A stretch of DNA of 64,000 nucleotides from Methanocella paludicola SANAE (lineage in GTDB: Archaea; Halobacteriota; Methanocellia; Methanocellales; Methanocellaceae): assembly GCF_000011005.1 (NCBI RefSeq), contig NC_013665.1, positions 2,767,501-2,831,500 of the forward strand. Direction: 5' to 3'. This document shows positions 50,990 through 60,614 of this stretch, one piece after another. Below the pieces are notes generated by a model. That model worked only from the letters and a program-made list of their open reading frames with translations. It was not told where the DNA came from and did not search any database. Position 1 is the stretch's first letter; each line of letters opens with the position of its first letter. The position numbers were made by a program, and so were the translations under genes.

Positions 50990-51514
50990 TCACCCGCTAA
51001 GGTGGTCCAGGTCCACGGGGGCCAGCGTGTAGGCCTTCTTGAACTTATTATGGAACTCCAGGTTATCGCCCCAGAAATATTCCGTCTCCACCAGCACCGA
51101 GAAGCCGAAGTCGTGCCGGTCCGTGGTCAGGTTCACCTGCCTGGTGGAGCGGGGGGGAATGTTGCCCAGGTCGATCTGGGGGCTGTTATAGTAAAACTCG
51201 TCGGTCTGGGCGTCGGTCACCCTCAGCGTCAGGAACGTGTTATTGGCCCATGTGCGGCCGGTGTTTTCCATGACGATGGTGAAGTTCTCCGACTGCATCG
51301 AGTCCTCGTTCCGGTTATAGGACACTTCGAGGTCCTTGACGCTCACCTGGCTGCTGGTGATGGTGCCGATGGTGGCGGGCGGCCAGACGGTAGGAGGCAC
51401 TGGGGTGACGGTCGCCTGGGGCGATGGAGACGGCTGGGCTGTCTGGGTGAGCACACAGCCTGAGGCGGCTACGGCCAGCAGGGCGATCAAGATGGCGAAG
51501 ATCCTGGAACGCAT
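50990..51514 (-). CDS. Predicted lipoprotein with one Ig-like/DUF4352-like domain
   Basis: A 174-aa protein. The lipobox is AASGC (Cys about 20) after a signal peptide (RIFAILIALLAVA). A Pro/Ser/Thr linker (21-50) leads to a beta-sandwich domain: VSVKDLEVSYNRNEDSMQSE, NFTIVMENTGRTWANNTFLT and PPRSTRQVNLTTDRHDFGFS. The pattern resembles archaeal FxLYD/DUF4352 type extracellular domains. Function unknown. It and the PPOX-like gene are close on the same strand and probably cotranscribed. Confidence 0.72.
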   Translation of the reverse strand: MRSRIFAILIALLAVAASGCVLTQTAQPSPSPQATVTPVPPTVWPPATIGTITSSQVSVKDLEVSYNRNEDSMQSENFTIVMENTGRTWANNTFLTLRVTDAQTDEFYYNSPQIDLGNIPPRSTRQVNLTTDRHDFGFSVLVETEYFWGDNLEFHNKFKKAYTLAPVDLDHLSG

Positions 51515-51608
51515 ATCTAGTCCTCTGATGATGGGCTAAGCTATGCTATTTAGGCACATAACCGATTTATATTTTGTTCTCCCGCAAAAAAAACCAAATT
51601 TATTCTTT

Positions 51609-52925
51609 TTACTGGCTGCCCCGGGTGACGTGGACGTCCTTTACCCTGACGGTCGGCACCACGAATGCCCCCAGTTTCCTGTCGTCCCTGCCCATGGCGG
51701 CGATCTTGCTCATGAACTCGAATGCGTTGCCGCTCATCATCATGGACTTTATAGGCTTCGTCTTCTGGCCGTCCTCCACGATGAACGAGTTCCTGCACTC
51801 CACGGAGAAGTCCCCTGTGATGGGGTTGGCCGTGTGGGCGCCGATGATGGAGTTAACGTAGATGCCCTTCTTCGTCTCGCCTATGACATCGCACCTCGGG
51901 TACTCGAACCGGACGTTATGCGGCCCGACCTTGGGGCTGAGCTGGTAGGTGCCACGGACGGCGTTGCCCGTCGACTCCCGGCCCGCCTTGCCCGCGGTGT
52001 AGCTGTCGTAGATGAACGTCTCCAGCACGCCATCGCCTATAATTTTAGTGATCTGCGTGGGCACGCCCTCGTCGTCGAAGGCGGAGGTCCCCAGGCCTTC
52101 GGGTATGAGCCCGTCGTCTACCATGGTCAGCCCGTCGACCGAGACTGCCTTGCCGATCTTGTCGGCCAGGCTGGACCGGCCCTTCTGCACGTTCTCGGAG
52201 TTGATGGCGAATAAAAGCGTGCCTTCCATGACGTCGGCGAACGCCTGCGGGCCGAGGAGCACGTCGCAGGTCTTGCTCTCGATAGACACGGCGTTCAGCG
52301 AGCTGACGGCGAGCCGGGCCGCGCTGGAGCCGATGGCCGGGAAGTTCACGTCCAGCGCCCTGGAAACGTCGTAGTCGTAGGCCGTGGAGACCTGGTCCGC
52401 TTTCTTCAATATGACGTCGATGTACCCGTATGCGGCGGTCTCCTTCTCGTGGGCCTCGATGCCGTTGGAATTGATTATCGTCGCCTCGGAGACCTGGCTG
52501 GAGAACTTGCCGAACGTGACGGAGACGCCCTCCTCCTTCGTGGCCTCGGAGACCATCTGTGCCGTCGTGTCGATGCAGGCGTCGAGCTTCATCTCGTCGA
52601 TGCGCGGGTCGTAGATGCCCGAGACGCTCTTATACGGCTTCGGGCCGGGCAGCCCTTTCAGAGAGGGGTCTCGCCCCCGGGCCCTGGCGCACTTCACCGC
52701 CGTCCGGACGGCGTCCTCGTATTTCCGGGGATCGTTCACCGACGAGTATCCGAACGCCCCGCCGGCGATGACCCTGATGCCGATGCCGTCGGACACGCTC
52801 TCCTCGGCGAAGCCGACCGAGCCCTTCTGCGTCTCGACGTTGACCACGCGGCCCTTCGAGTAGAAGATCTCCGCCTCGGTGGCGCCCTCTTTCAGGGCCA
52901 GGTCGATGAGCCTCTTGAAGTTCAT
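51609..52925 (-). CDS. pmbA: TldD/PmbA family protein, PmbA (TldE)-like subunit
   Basis: A 438-aa protein of the peptidase U62 family. It has EGATEAEIFYSKGRVVNVET, DGIGIRVIAGGAFGYSSVND and the C-terminal ECRNSFIVEDGQKTKPIKSM. It lacks the HEXXXH metal motif found in its neighbour, which is expected for the PmbA/TldE partner. In bacteria the TldD-PmbA heterodimer degrades unstructured peptides. It starts overlapping the tldD stop by 4 nt, so the subunits are translationally coupled. Confidence 0.92.
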   Translation of the reverse strand: MNFKRLIDLALKEGATEAEIFYSKGRVVNVETQKGSVGFAEESVSDGIGIRVIAGGAFGYSSVNDPRKYEDAVRTAVKCARARGRDPSLKGLPGPKPYKSVSGIYDPRIDEMKLDACIDTTAQMVSEATKEEGVSVTFGKFSSQVSEATIINSNGIEAHEKETAAYGYIDVILKKADQVSTAYDYDVSRALDVNFPAIGSSAARLAVSSLNAVSIESKTCDVLLGPQAFADVMEGTLLFAINSENVQKGRSSLADKIGKAVSVDGLTMVDDGLIPEGLGTSAFDDEGVPTQITKIIGDGVLETFIYDSYTAGKAGRESTGNAVRGTYQLSPKVGPHNVRFEYPRCDVIGETKKGIYVNSIIGAHTANPITGDFSVECRNSFIVEDGQKTKPIKSMMMSGNAFEFMSKIAAMGRDDRKLGAFVVPTVRVKDVHVTRGSQ

Positions 52926-54241
52926 GCCGAGCCCCCCACGACCGCGTCCTTCACCAGGACGTGCGGCGAGCCGTCTCCCACGGGTACGCCCTGCCCGGCC
53001 TTACCGCAACGGCCCGAGCTGAACTTCAGGTCGTTCCCCACCCGGACGATGTTCTTCAGGGTCTTCAGCGTGCTGTCGGAAATAGATACGTCCCGTATGG
53101 GCTCCTTTATTTCGCCGTCCTTCACGATGTACCCCATGATGGCGTTGAACTGGAATATGCCCTCGCCGGTGTTCACCTGTCCGCCCCTGGAGCCTTTTAG
53201 ATATATGCCGTTCACGCCCTCGAACACCTCGTCCCGGGTCATCTCCCCGTTGTCGATGAACGTGTTGCTCATCCTCACCACGGGGCGCATGAGGCCTCCC
53301 GACCGGGCGTTGCCCGGATGGCCGTTGAACCGGAGCGCTGTCTCCCGGGAGTTGAGATAATTCCTGAGCACGCCCTTCTCGATGATCGCGGTGGCCTGGG
53401 AGGGCACGCCCTCGCTGTCATAGGGATAATAGCCATACTGGAGCCGGGTGGGGTCGTCCCTCACGGTGACCAGCTCGCTTCCGATGAGCTTTCCCATCTG
53501 GCCCTCGAGGCAGGAGTCTCCCTCTAAAACGGTATCGGCCTCGGAGGCGTGGCCCACGGCCTCGTGGATGAACACGCCCGCAAGCTCCTGGTCGAGCACC
53601 ACGTCGAAGTGGCCTCCGGGCGGGCTGCCCGCCCTTAATAATGCTAAAGCCTCCTCCTTCGCCTCCTTTGCGAGCTTGACGGGGTCGCACTGGTCGAACA
53701 CCTCGTACCCGCCCACGTTGAAGTAACTCCTCCGGCCCATCTGCATGTTGGGGCCGTCCTTCGCCACGGCGATGCAGCTGAACCCGGTCCGGTAGGCGTC
53801 GTACTCGAGCTCATCGCCCTGGGAGGACCGGAAAGTGTTGTGCGAGTACGATTCGGAATAGGATACTTTCGTGCTGGTGATGCCGTCCCCTTTGAGCGCC
53901 TCCTCGATGTCCCTGACGAGGCGCTGCTTTTCCTCGAGCGATATGTCGGACGGCTTCTTCTTGACGCGGTACACGTCCTTCTTTACCTTCGGTATGGGGG
54001 CGAGCTCGATCTTCGGGCGGGGGTTCAGCCTGTCAAGCTGCCTGGCGATGGCGATGGCGTCCCTGACGGCAGTATTCATCTGCTTCACGTCGTCCACGCT
54101 GGTGAAGCCGAACGACCCTCCGACGAGGGCACGCACCGCTCCCCCGGTGACAAAATGCTCGGAGATCTCGTCGACCTCCCCGTTATCGTAAGCGATCGCG
54201 GCGGTATAGCCGTCGATCTCCCTGACATCGTAGAATTCCAT
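52922..54241 (-). CDS. tldD: Metalloprotease TldD
   Basis: A 439-aa protein from ATG 54241 (MEFYDVREIDGYTAAIAYDN). The longer ORF to 54292 runs through a hairpin terminator. The zinc motif HEAVGH is at His 226-His 231 (HEXXXH). Other family marks are GGSFGFTSVDD, GNARSGGLMRPVVRMSNTF and FSSGRCGKAGQGVPVGDGSP. With the adjacent PmbA it should form the TldD/E protease. TTTTAAAA at about 54265-54275 is a likely TATA box, which would make a leaderless transcript. Confidence 0.93.
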   Translation of the reverse strand: MEFYDVREIDGYTAAIAYDNGEVDEISEHFVTGGAVRALVGGSFGFTSVDDVKQMNTAVRDAIAIARQLDRLNPRPKIELAPIPKVKKDVYRVKKKPSDISLEEKQRLVRDIEEALKGDGITSTKVSYSESYSHNTFRSSQGDELEYDAYRTGFSCIAVAKDGPNMQMGRRSYFNVGGYEVFDQCDPVKLAKEAKEEALALLRAGSPPGGHFDVVLDQELAGVFIHEAVGHASEADTVLEGDSCLEGQMGKLIGSELVTVRDDPTRLQYGYYPYDSEGVPSQATAIIEKGVLRNYLNSRETALRFNGHPGNARSGGLMRPVVRMSNTFIDNGEMTRDEVFEGVNGIYLKGSRGGQVNTGEGIFQFNAIMGYIVKDGEIKEPIRDVSISDSTLKTLKNIVRVGNDLKFSSGRCGKAGQGVPVGDGSPHVLVKDAVVGGSA

Positions 54242-54263
54242 TTTCTCACGTCTATATGCTAAA

Positions 54264-54304
54264 GAGTTTTTAAAAGGATAAGGGCGCCCCACATAAAGGG
54301 GCGC
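54264..54304 (-). terminator. Intrinsic terminator after lonB
   Basis: On the minus strand a 7-bp stem GCGCCCC/GGGGCGC with a 7-nt loop (54304-54284) is followed by CCCTTATCCTTTT. It lies between lonB and tldD. Confidence 0.65.
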
Positions 54305-54350
54305 GGGCGCCCATTAAAGACGGCGCCACATCGAAGATATTAAATTTAGT

Positions 54351-56261
54351 TTAGTGGGGCAGGGCCTTATCAAAGATGCCGATGCCCATCTTGTCCATGC
54401 TGAAGTTCCGGATCTTATCGAGGAAGGACTCCTTCATCTTGCCCACGAGCGCATACTCCAGCACCTCGCTGATGTTCGTGACCGGGATGATCTTGACCTT
54501 GTCCTTGTATACTTCCTCGATGAGCACGTCGCCCACGTTGGACTTCGGGATGAGCACGGTCTTTATGCCCGCCAGCGCGGCCGCCTCGATCTTGTAGGTG
54601 ACGCCGCCGATGGGGAGCACTTCGCCCCGGACGGACAGCGAGCCCGTCATGGCCACCGTCTGGTCGATGGGTATCTGGGATAGCGCCGATATGACCGCCG
54701 TCGCGATGGACACGGAGGCGCTGTCGCCCTCGACGCCCTCGTAGGCGCCGACGAACTGGATGTGCACGTCCATGCTCGAGATGTCGTATCCCGTGAACTT
54801 CTTGATGATGGCGCTCACGTTCTGGACCGACTCCTTGGCGATGGACTTGAGCTTGCCCGTGGCGTACACGTGGCCCTCCGCCTTCGATAGGGCGGGGGTG
54901 ACCTCCGCAACGATGGGGAGCACGATGCCCGAGTCGCCGCCGATGACGGCCAGGCCGTTCACGCGGCCGACCTCTTCCCCGGCCGCCTTGAACAGCCGGT
55001 AGTCCCGCCTCTGGTCGAGGTAGGTGTCGGCGAGCTGCTGCTCCACCGAGCGGGATATCTTCTTCGCCTTGAGCACGTGGTCGGCGGTCGTCAGCGCGGC
55101 CCCTTCGGACCTCGCGATGTCGCCCGACACTCGCACGAGGCCGCCCAGGTCACGCAGCTTGAGCGTGAGGTGGCCCTTGCGGCCGGCCCTGCGCCTCGCC
55201 TCGCGGATGATCTCGTCTACGGCGCTGTGGTCGAAGTGCGGGATCTTGCCGTCCCTCATGACCTCCTGGGCGACGAAGCGCACGAGCTTGCGCCGGTTCT
55301 CCGGGTTATCCTCCATGGAGTCGGTCATGTACAGCTCGTAGCCGTACCCCTTGATACGGCTCCTCAGCGCCGGGTGCATGCCCTCTTTCGCGTCGAGGTT
55401 GCCCGCCAGCACCATGATGAAGTCGCAGGGCACCGGGTCGGTCTTGACCATTGCGCCCGAGGACCTCTCGGACTGGCCCGTGATGTGGAACTTCTTCTCC
55501 TGGAGAGCAGTCAGTAAATGCTGCTGGCTCTCCATGCGGAGCGTGTTGATCTCGTCGATGAACAGTACGCCCTTGTGGGCTTTGTGAATGGCGCCGGCCT
55601 CGACTCGGTCGTGCGCCGGGGTCTCAAGCCCGCCGGACTGGAACGGGTCGTGCCTCACGTCGCCCAGGAGCGCGCCCGCGTGGGCGCCCGTGGCGTCGAT
55701 GAACGGCGCCGTGGTCTTGCCCTGGTTAGTGACTAACAGCTTCGGCGTTATGACCGTCTCTTTCGGGGTAACGTACCTCAGCAGTAACAGTAATAGTAAT
55801 ACGGCGATGATCGCCCACATGAACTGCTCGCGCAGGTAAACGAAGGCGAAGACCAGTATGCCCAGCATGGCGAACACGATGATGAGGTTGCGCATCTGGG
55901 AGCTCTTCTGGGCCTCCATCTTGTGGGCGTTTACGATCTGCTTGCCCTTGCCCGCGGGGACCACCCTGACTTTCGGGTTGTTGCCATCTTCGGGGTTATG
56001 GTAGATGAGAACGTCCTGAAGCTCCTCCTTGGGGAGCAGCTCGGCCATGGCCTTGGCGAGCATTGACTTGCCCGTGCCCGGCGTGCCGATCATCATGACG
56101 TGGCGGCGCTGGTTCGCGGCCTTCTTGATGACCTCCACCGCGTGCTCCTGGCCGATCACCTGGTCGATCAGCTTGGTGGGCACCTCGATATCGCTGGTCG
56201 AGTTGAACTCGAGGCCTCCGCACAGGTCGTCCTGTTTTTCTATTTTTACTTCTTCACTCAA
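54351..56261 (-). CDS. lonB: Archaeal membrane-anchored Lon protease (LonB)
   Basis: A 636-aa ATP-dependent protease. Walker A is GTPGTGKS (59-66). Two adjacent transmembrane helices lie at about 120-160 (RNLIIVFAMLGILVFAFVYL and MWAIIAVLLLLLLLRYV), inserted in the AAA+ domain as in other archaeal LonB. The Walker B region is KGVLFIDEINTL. The C-terminal protease domain has the Ser 514-Lys 557 dyad (EGDSASVS, VTYKIEAA). The active sites face the cytoplasm. The short form without the large Lon N-domain is normal for archaea. It is preceded by a distinctive operator-like region. Confidence 0.95.
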   Translation of the reverse strand: MSEEVKIEKQDDLCGGLEFNSTSDIEVPTKLIDQVIGQEHAVEVIKKAANQRRHVMMIGTPGTGKSMLAKAMAELLPKEELQDVLIYHNPEDGNNPKVRVVPAGKGKQIVNAHKMEAQKSSQMRNLIIVFAMLGILVFAFVYLREQFMWAIIAVLLLLLLLRYVTPKETVITPKLLVTNQGKTTAPFIDATGAHAGALLGDVRHDPFQSGGLETPAHDRVEAGAIHKAHKGVLFIDEINTLRMESQQHLLTALQEKKFHITGQSERSSGAMVKTDPVPCDFIMVLAGNLDAKEGMHPALRSRIKGYGYELYMTDSMEDNPENRRKLVRFVAQEVMRDGKIPHFDHSAVDEIIREARRRAGRKGHLTLKLRDLGGLVRVSGDIARSEGAALTTADHVLKAKKISRSVEQQLADTYLDQRRDYRLFKAAGEEVGRVNGLAVIGGDSGIVLPIVAEVTPALSKAEGHVYATGKLKSIAKESVQNVSAIIKKFTGYDISSMDVHIQFVGAYEGVEGDSASVSIATAVISALSQIPIDQTVAMTGSLSVRGEVLPIGGVTYKIEAAALAGIKTVLIPKSNVGDVLIEEVYKDKVKIIPVTNISEVLEYALVGKMKESFLDKIRNFSMDKMGIGIFDKALPH

Positions 56262-56286
56262 TTGCCATCACCGTTCGTTCTCACCG

Positions 56287-56345
56287 ATTAGATTCGGATG
56301 AATCCAATTCGTACGAATTAGATTCGTACATAGGATAAATACTTT
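56287..56345 (-). promoter_or_regulatory. lonB promoter with palindrome and direct repeats
   Basis: AAGTATTTATCC on the minus strand (about 56345-56334) is the TATA box. ATTAGATTCG occurs at 56287-56296 and again at 56317-56326, exactly 30 nt apart. Between them is the perfect 14-bp palindrome AATTCGTACGAATT (56306-56319), which lies at the predicted start site. The rest of the 56346-56553 gap holds nothing I recognise. Confidence 0.55.
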
Positions 56346-56553
56346 TAGCGATTTAGTTTTTCACGGGCGTCGGCTTATCTCTATGCCCGGTTATTGTGGA
56401 TGGAAGGGCCATCGCGGAATGGAGCGCGGAAAATAAGTCCTTCGACCATTTACTCTGTAACGGCAAAATAAAATCTTTGTGGTTATATACTAAATGCCGT
56501 CCCCCCGCTTGACAAAGCTGTTATCATAGAAATATATAAATAAATTATAATAT

Positions 56554-58215
56554 TTATTCCTTTTTCTCCTGTATGGTGGGCGGCTTTTGCATTGGCGGCC
56601 TTCGGCCGGGCCTTTTTAGGACGCTCCGGGCGGCGTATAATATTCCTATCAGCGCCAGTATGGCCACGCCCGCCACGAGCGGCCAGTTCTCCGCGACCTT
56701 GTCCATGAGCGTGGGAGGGGGGGAGACCACGATGGCCTTGCGGATTATCTTAGTGACATGGGGGTCGTCCTGGTCATCGTAGTACTTGACCTCCATCGTC
56801 ACGTAGTACGTCGTGGGCACGGCATCGGGCTTTACTTTGATGCCGAAGGTCGTATTGACCGTGTCTCCCGGCTCCACGTCGCCTAAATAGGCGGTGTCGT
56901 AGCTGACCACGAAGGGGTCGAGGGCGTTGACCCGGACCACGGCATCGTGAGCGGTCTCCCCGCCGATGTTCGTCAAATTCATCATCGCCTCGCAGGACTG
57001 GCCGCACTTGATGGCGATGGGCACCTCGTCCACGTCGAACTTCATCTCCTTCTGCACGGGCACCCCGAAGGTGTCAACGTTCGAGGACTTCTGCTTGCCC
57101 CAGGCGTCCGTATACGAGACGAGCGCGCTCAAAGGGTACGTGCCCGCCTCTGCGTCGGGCGATACGGCCACCTTGAAGCTGACGGGCCTCTCGTCGCCCG
57201 GGTCCATGCGGCCCACGTACTGGGAGCTCTGCACGGGCAGCACCAGGCTCGGTGAGACGATGATCGACGCGGACGGGTCGCCATCCTGGGGCGCGCCGGG
57301 GTACGACGGTATCAGGTACACGACGCACTCCTCGGCGCACACCCCGCCGATATTGCTCACCTTAAGGGTGACCATGCCGTCCGACCCGGGGATCATGTTG
57401 CCGTAGTCCAGGGGCGTCACGACGAGGTCGAACGCCTCCCGTATGACCACGTAAACGTAGAGCGTCACCGTCTCCTGCACGTAGTTATTATATGTGAGGT
57501 AGCTGCCGAAGGCGGAGGTGAAATCGTACTCGCCAATCAGGTGTTTGTAGGTGACGGTGAGCGGCAGGGCGTATACCCCGGGCATCGCGCCCCGGTCGAC
57601 CCGGACGATGTAGGTGAACTGGGGGCTGACGCTGCCCGCCGGGAGGGAGCCGCCGACCACGCAGTCCCCGGACACGAGCTGGAGGGGGGCGCCCGTCGTG
57701 GACAGCTTCGCCGTGACGCCGAGCGCCGTGGTAGCCGCGATGGCAGTGTTGGGGTTGGCGTTCACGCTGAAGTCATCGAAGTACGGGATGCCCGACTCTG
57801 TAATGCTGTACGAGCCCACCCCCGTCAGCGCTGATATGCCATATCCTGACGGGTACCCGCCGTCCCCCATGTATTGGGCCGTGGCCTCGGTGGTCGTGGC
57901 ACTTTCATCTTCGACGTCCTCGCCGTCGGAGCCGTTCGTGATGGGGACAGTGAGCGTGATGGAAATGGGGTAGGGCGAGGGCGTGTCATAGCCCTCGACC
58001 CTCTGGATCACACCGCTGTTCTGGATGACCACCTGGATGGGGGTCGTCTGGCCCGGGTAGAGCTCCCGGTTGCCGAAGATGGACGCGTCGATGATCGGGC
58101 CGCCCTGGATGGTCTGGGGCAGGTATGGCCCGTCGAGTGCCTCTGCCCGGGGGAGCGTCGCCGCAAGCAGGAGCGCGCAGAGCAGCAGCGTGCGGAGCTT
58201 TGTCTCGAAGCTCAT
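56554..58215 (-). CDS. Secreted, C-terminally anchored protein of the COG1361/NEW3 type
   Basis: A 553-aa protein from ATG 58215, which overlaps the RND stop as ATGA; ORF sequence further upstream is a shadow of the RND gene. A signal peptide (RTLLLCALLLAATLPRAEA) leads to several beta-sandwich domains with VTLKVSNIGGVCAEECVVYL and SFKVAVSPDAEAGTYPLSAL, typical of NEW3/COG1361 (S-layer-like) domains. A C-terminal transmembrane helix (NWPLVAGVAILALIGILYAA) and a basic tail anchor it. Coupling to the RND transporter suggests the two act as a complex, the Ig-like part standing where bacteria have a periplasmic adaptor. Confidence 0.83.
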   Translation of the reverse strand: MSFETKLRTLLLCALLLAATLPRAEALDGPYLPQTIQGGPIIDASIFGNRELYPGQTTPIQVVIQNSGVIQRVEGYDTPSPYPISITLTVPITNGSDGEDVEDESATTTEATAQYMGDGGYPSGYGISALTGVGSYSITESGIPYFDDFSVNANPNTAIAATTALGVTAKLSTTGAPLQLVSGDCVVGGSLPAGSVSPQFTYIVRVDRGAMPGVYALPLTVTYKHLIGEYDFTSAFGSYLTYNNYVQETVTLYVYVVIREAFDLVVTPLDYGNMIPGSDGMVTLKVSNIGGVCAEECVVYLIPSYPGAPQDGDPSASIIVSPSLVLPVQSSQYVGRMDPGDERPVSFKVAVSPDAEAGTYPLSALVSYTDAWGKQKSSNVDTFGVPVQKEMKFDVDEVPIAIKCGQSCEAMMNLTNIGGETAHDAVVRVNALDPFVVSYDTAYLGDVEPGDTVNTTFGIKVKPDAVPTTYYVTMEVKYYDDQDDPHVTKIIRKAIVVSPPPTLMDKVAENWPLVAGVAILALIGILYAARSVLKRPGRRPPMQKPPTIQEKKE

Positions 58216-60506
58216 GCGGCCGCCTCCCGCCTGCGTGCTATACGATTGGAGTTCCACGTGTCTAAAGTGACCAGCAGCGGGGGCATGATCATGAAGGCGC
58301 TGCCCAGGGCCAGCAGGAAGTCGATGATGGTGATCAGGCCGAAGTTGCTCAGGATGGGAAAGCTGGACATGGCCAGCGCCCCGAAGCCGGCGGTGACGGT
58401 GCTTGCCGACGAGAATATCGCGTTGCCGATCTTGCCCGTCGCTATCCGCATCGCTTCCGCGGGCGGCAGGCCCTTGGCCTTTTCCTCGTAGTAGCGCTCC
58501 ATGTGCAGGATGGAGAAGTCGATGCCTATGCCTATGGTGAGGGCTCCCAGCGTTACCAAAAGAGGCGTGTACGTCATGTGGAGCAGGAACATGACCATGC
58601 ACGAGAGCCCCGTCACGATGATCACGGCGATGACAGGGACCACGGCCTTGACCCAGTCGCCCCTGTAGACCAGCAGCAGGCATATTAGCACGCAGAGGCC
58701 GCTGTATGCGGTCATCTTCAGGCGGTCGCTGGTCATGGAGTTGAACATCATGAGGGTGACCTGCGACTCGCCGCCCAGCGAGGCCGACGTCCCTGCGTGA
58801 GGCGGGTAGAACTCCAGGTCCCTCTGGATGCGCTCCAGGTTATCGATGAGCATATTTGTCGTGTGGTCCTTGAGCGTCATCCTCACGACGCCCGTCGTGT
58901 AGAAATCGTCCACGTACAGCTTCATCCGCTCCTCGGGTATTCGCTCTGCGACCCCTATGATCGCGGCGCTGGTGTCCGGCAGGGTGCCGTTATTGTGTTG
59001 TTTCAGGAGGGAGGCGATGCTGCTTACGGAGAGCACGTCCTGGTTATTCTGCCTCTCGTACGTCTCGAGATCGTCGATCCACCTGATCGTGTCGGCGCTC
59101 ATGATGTCGGGGCCCTTGATCTGGACTGCCATGTCGTTCGTTTTATAGCCCACGATGGCGTTGAGCGTGCGGAACAGCACTACCGAGGGCAGGTCCTGGG
59201 GGACATAAGTGGAGGAATCGACCTCCACGCCCACGAGCGGGTCGAGCGAATAGCCCACGACCATGGCGAGGAGCGCGATGACCACCACGGCCGGCCTCTT
59301 CGTGGTGCCCTCGGCGATGAGCCCGATGGCCCTCTCAAGGCCCCGAGGGCCGGAACCCTGGCGCTTTTTCACCCGGCCCGCCCTGGCCATGGTATACAGG
59401 ACGGACGTCAGCAGGAACAGCGCCGTAAGGAAGCACACGACGATGCCGATGATGCACATCCTGCCGAAGTCGTAGATCATGGGTATCGGCGACTGGAGTA
59501 TGGACGTGAACCCCAGGCACGTGGTCATCATGGAGTAGAACACGGGCGGCGCGATGTTCCTGACAGTAGATACGACTGCATCGCCGGGGTCCTTCCCCGA
59601 GTTGAGCTCTTCCATCATGCGGTTATGGAACTGGATGGCGTACTCCACGCCCAGGCCGATCATGATGGGGAACACGGCCATGGAGACCATGGTGAGGGGG
59701 ATGCCGGTGAGGCCCATGGTGCCGGCGGTATATATGATGCCCACGAGCACGATGGGCAGAGGCAATAGCCGCCATCCCGCGTGGCCGAAGGTGAGCCAGA
59801 GGGCGAGCACCATGAAAATGACGGCCGAGGCCATCATGACCGTCGTGCTGCTCATCATCTGCTTCTGTATCTCGAGCATCATGGCCGTCTTGCCCGTGAC
59901 CACGGCGGACGTGCCGGGTGGCATGGGAGACCACTGGATGGCCCGCTTGATGTCGTCCAGGATCGCGGGCTCGTCCTTTTCCTCCACGGTCCCCAGCAAT
60001 TCCACGGTCATGATGGCGTGGTGCTCGTTGGGCATGATAAAGGAAAACGCTTCGGCGTATGGGGCCACGAGCCTGCCTATGTCCGCCCGGTTCGACGGTA
60101 TGTCGTCAGTACCGTTGGCCTTCAGATACGCCTGCTGTACCAGCGTGTGCAGGCCCGTCACGTTGGCCACTTTAGGATTGGCCCGGATTTGCCGGTCCAT
60201 ATCGTCCATGGCCTCGAGCACGAGGGGGTCGAGCACGTCGTCCGAGGTTATCAGTATTAAAAAAGTGGTGGACTGGAAATGCTCGTTGTAGTAATCGATG
60301 TCCTTGTAGATCTGGGTGTCCTTGAAGACCAGGGTCTCGGTGCCCGTCGCCATGTATATCTTTCCGGCGTAGGCCGCGCCCAGGACGATGAGGACGAGGG
60401 CGGCGAGCAGGATGAAGTACGTGTTCGATTTGATGAGCCTGCCTATCGCTTCCCATATGCCCGACAAAAGAACCACCACCTCTACCGCAGCGTAATCCCA
60501 CCTCAC
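58212..60506 (-). CDS. RND/MMPL-family transporter (HAE3-like)
   Basis: A 764-aa, 12-helix transporter. It has two copies of the RND unit, each with a first helix, a large external domain (about 60-220 and 430-570) and five helices. GVEYAIQFHNRMMEELNSGK and GIDFSILHMERYYEEKAKGL are the matching helix 4-loop motifs of the two halves. This resembles HAE3/hopanoid or lipid exporters. The substrate is unknown. Several start codons are possible at 60506-60467; the downstream GTG/TTG options follow GAGGTGG. The coupled COG1361 gene lies downstream. Confidence 0.88.
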   Translation of the reverse strand: MRWDYAAVEVVVLLSGIWEAIGRLIKSNTYFILLAALVLIVLGAAYAGKIYMATGTETLVFKDTQIYKDIDYYNEHFQSTTFLILITSDDVLDPLVLEAMDDMDRQIRANPKVANVTGLHTLVQQAYLKANGTDDIPSNRADIGRLVAPYAEAFSFIMPNEHHAIMTVELLGTVEEKDEPAILDDIKRAIQWSPMPPGTSAVVTGKTAMMLEIQKQMMSSTTVMMASAVIFMVLALWLTFGHAGWRLLPLPIVLVGIIYTAGTMGLTGIPLTMVSMAVFPIMIGLGVEYAIQFHNRMMEELNSGKDPGDAVVSTVRNIAPPVFYSMMTTCLGFTSILQSPIPMIYDFGRMCIIGIVVCFLTALFLLTSVLYTMARAGRVKKRQGSGPRGLERAIGLIAEGTTKRPAVVVIALLAMVVGYSLDPLVGVEVDSSTYVPQDLPSVVLFRTLNAIVGYKTNDMAVQIKGPDIMSADTIRWIDDLETYERQNNQDVLSVSSIASLLKQHNNGTLPDTSAAIIGVAERIPEERMKLYVDDFYTTGVVRMTLKDHTTNMLIDNLERIQRDLEFYPPHAGTSASLGGESQVTLMMFNSMTSDRLKMTAYSGLCVLICLLLVYRGDWVKAVVPVIAVIIVTGLSCMVMFLLHMTYTPLLVTLGALTIGIGIDFSILHMERYYEEKAKGLPPAEAMRIATGKIGNAIFSSASTVTAGFGALAMSSFPILSNFGLITIIDFLLALGSAFMIMPPLLVTLDTWNSNRIARRREAAA

Positions 60507-60614
60507 ATGAGCACTGCTGCGCTAATAGAACGAATCGGATGTCTATGTTATGTAAATTAATGCTTTAATATAAATATTGTTAATATAAAAGTGCTTATAG
60601 GGGAGAAAAAATAG

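Noticed and set aside
58216-58683. Longer N-terminus for the COG1361 protein
   Set aside because: His/Arg-rich shadow of the RND gene; the ATGA overlap and signal peptide mark the true start at 58215.
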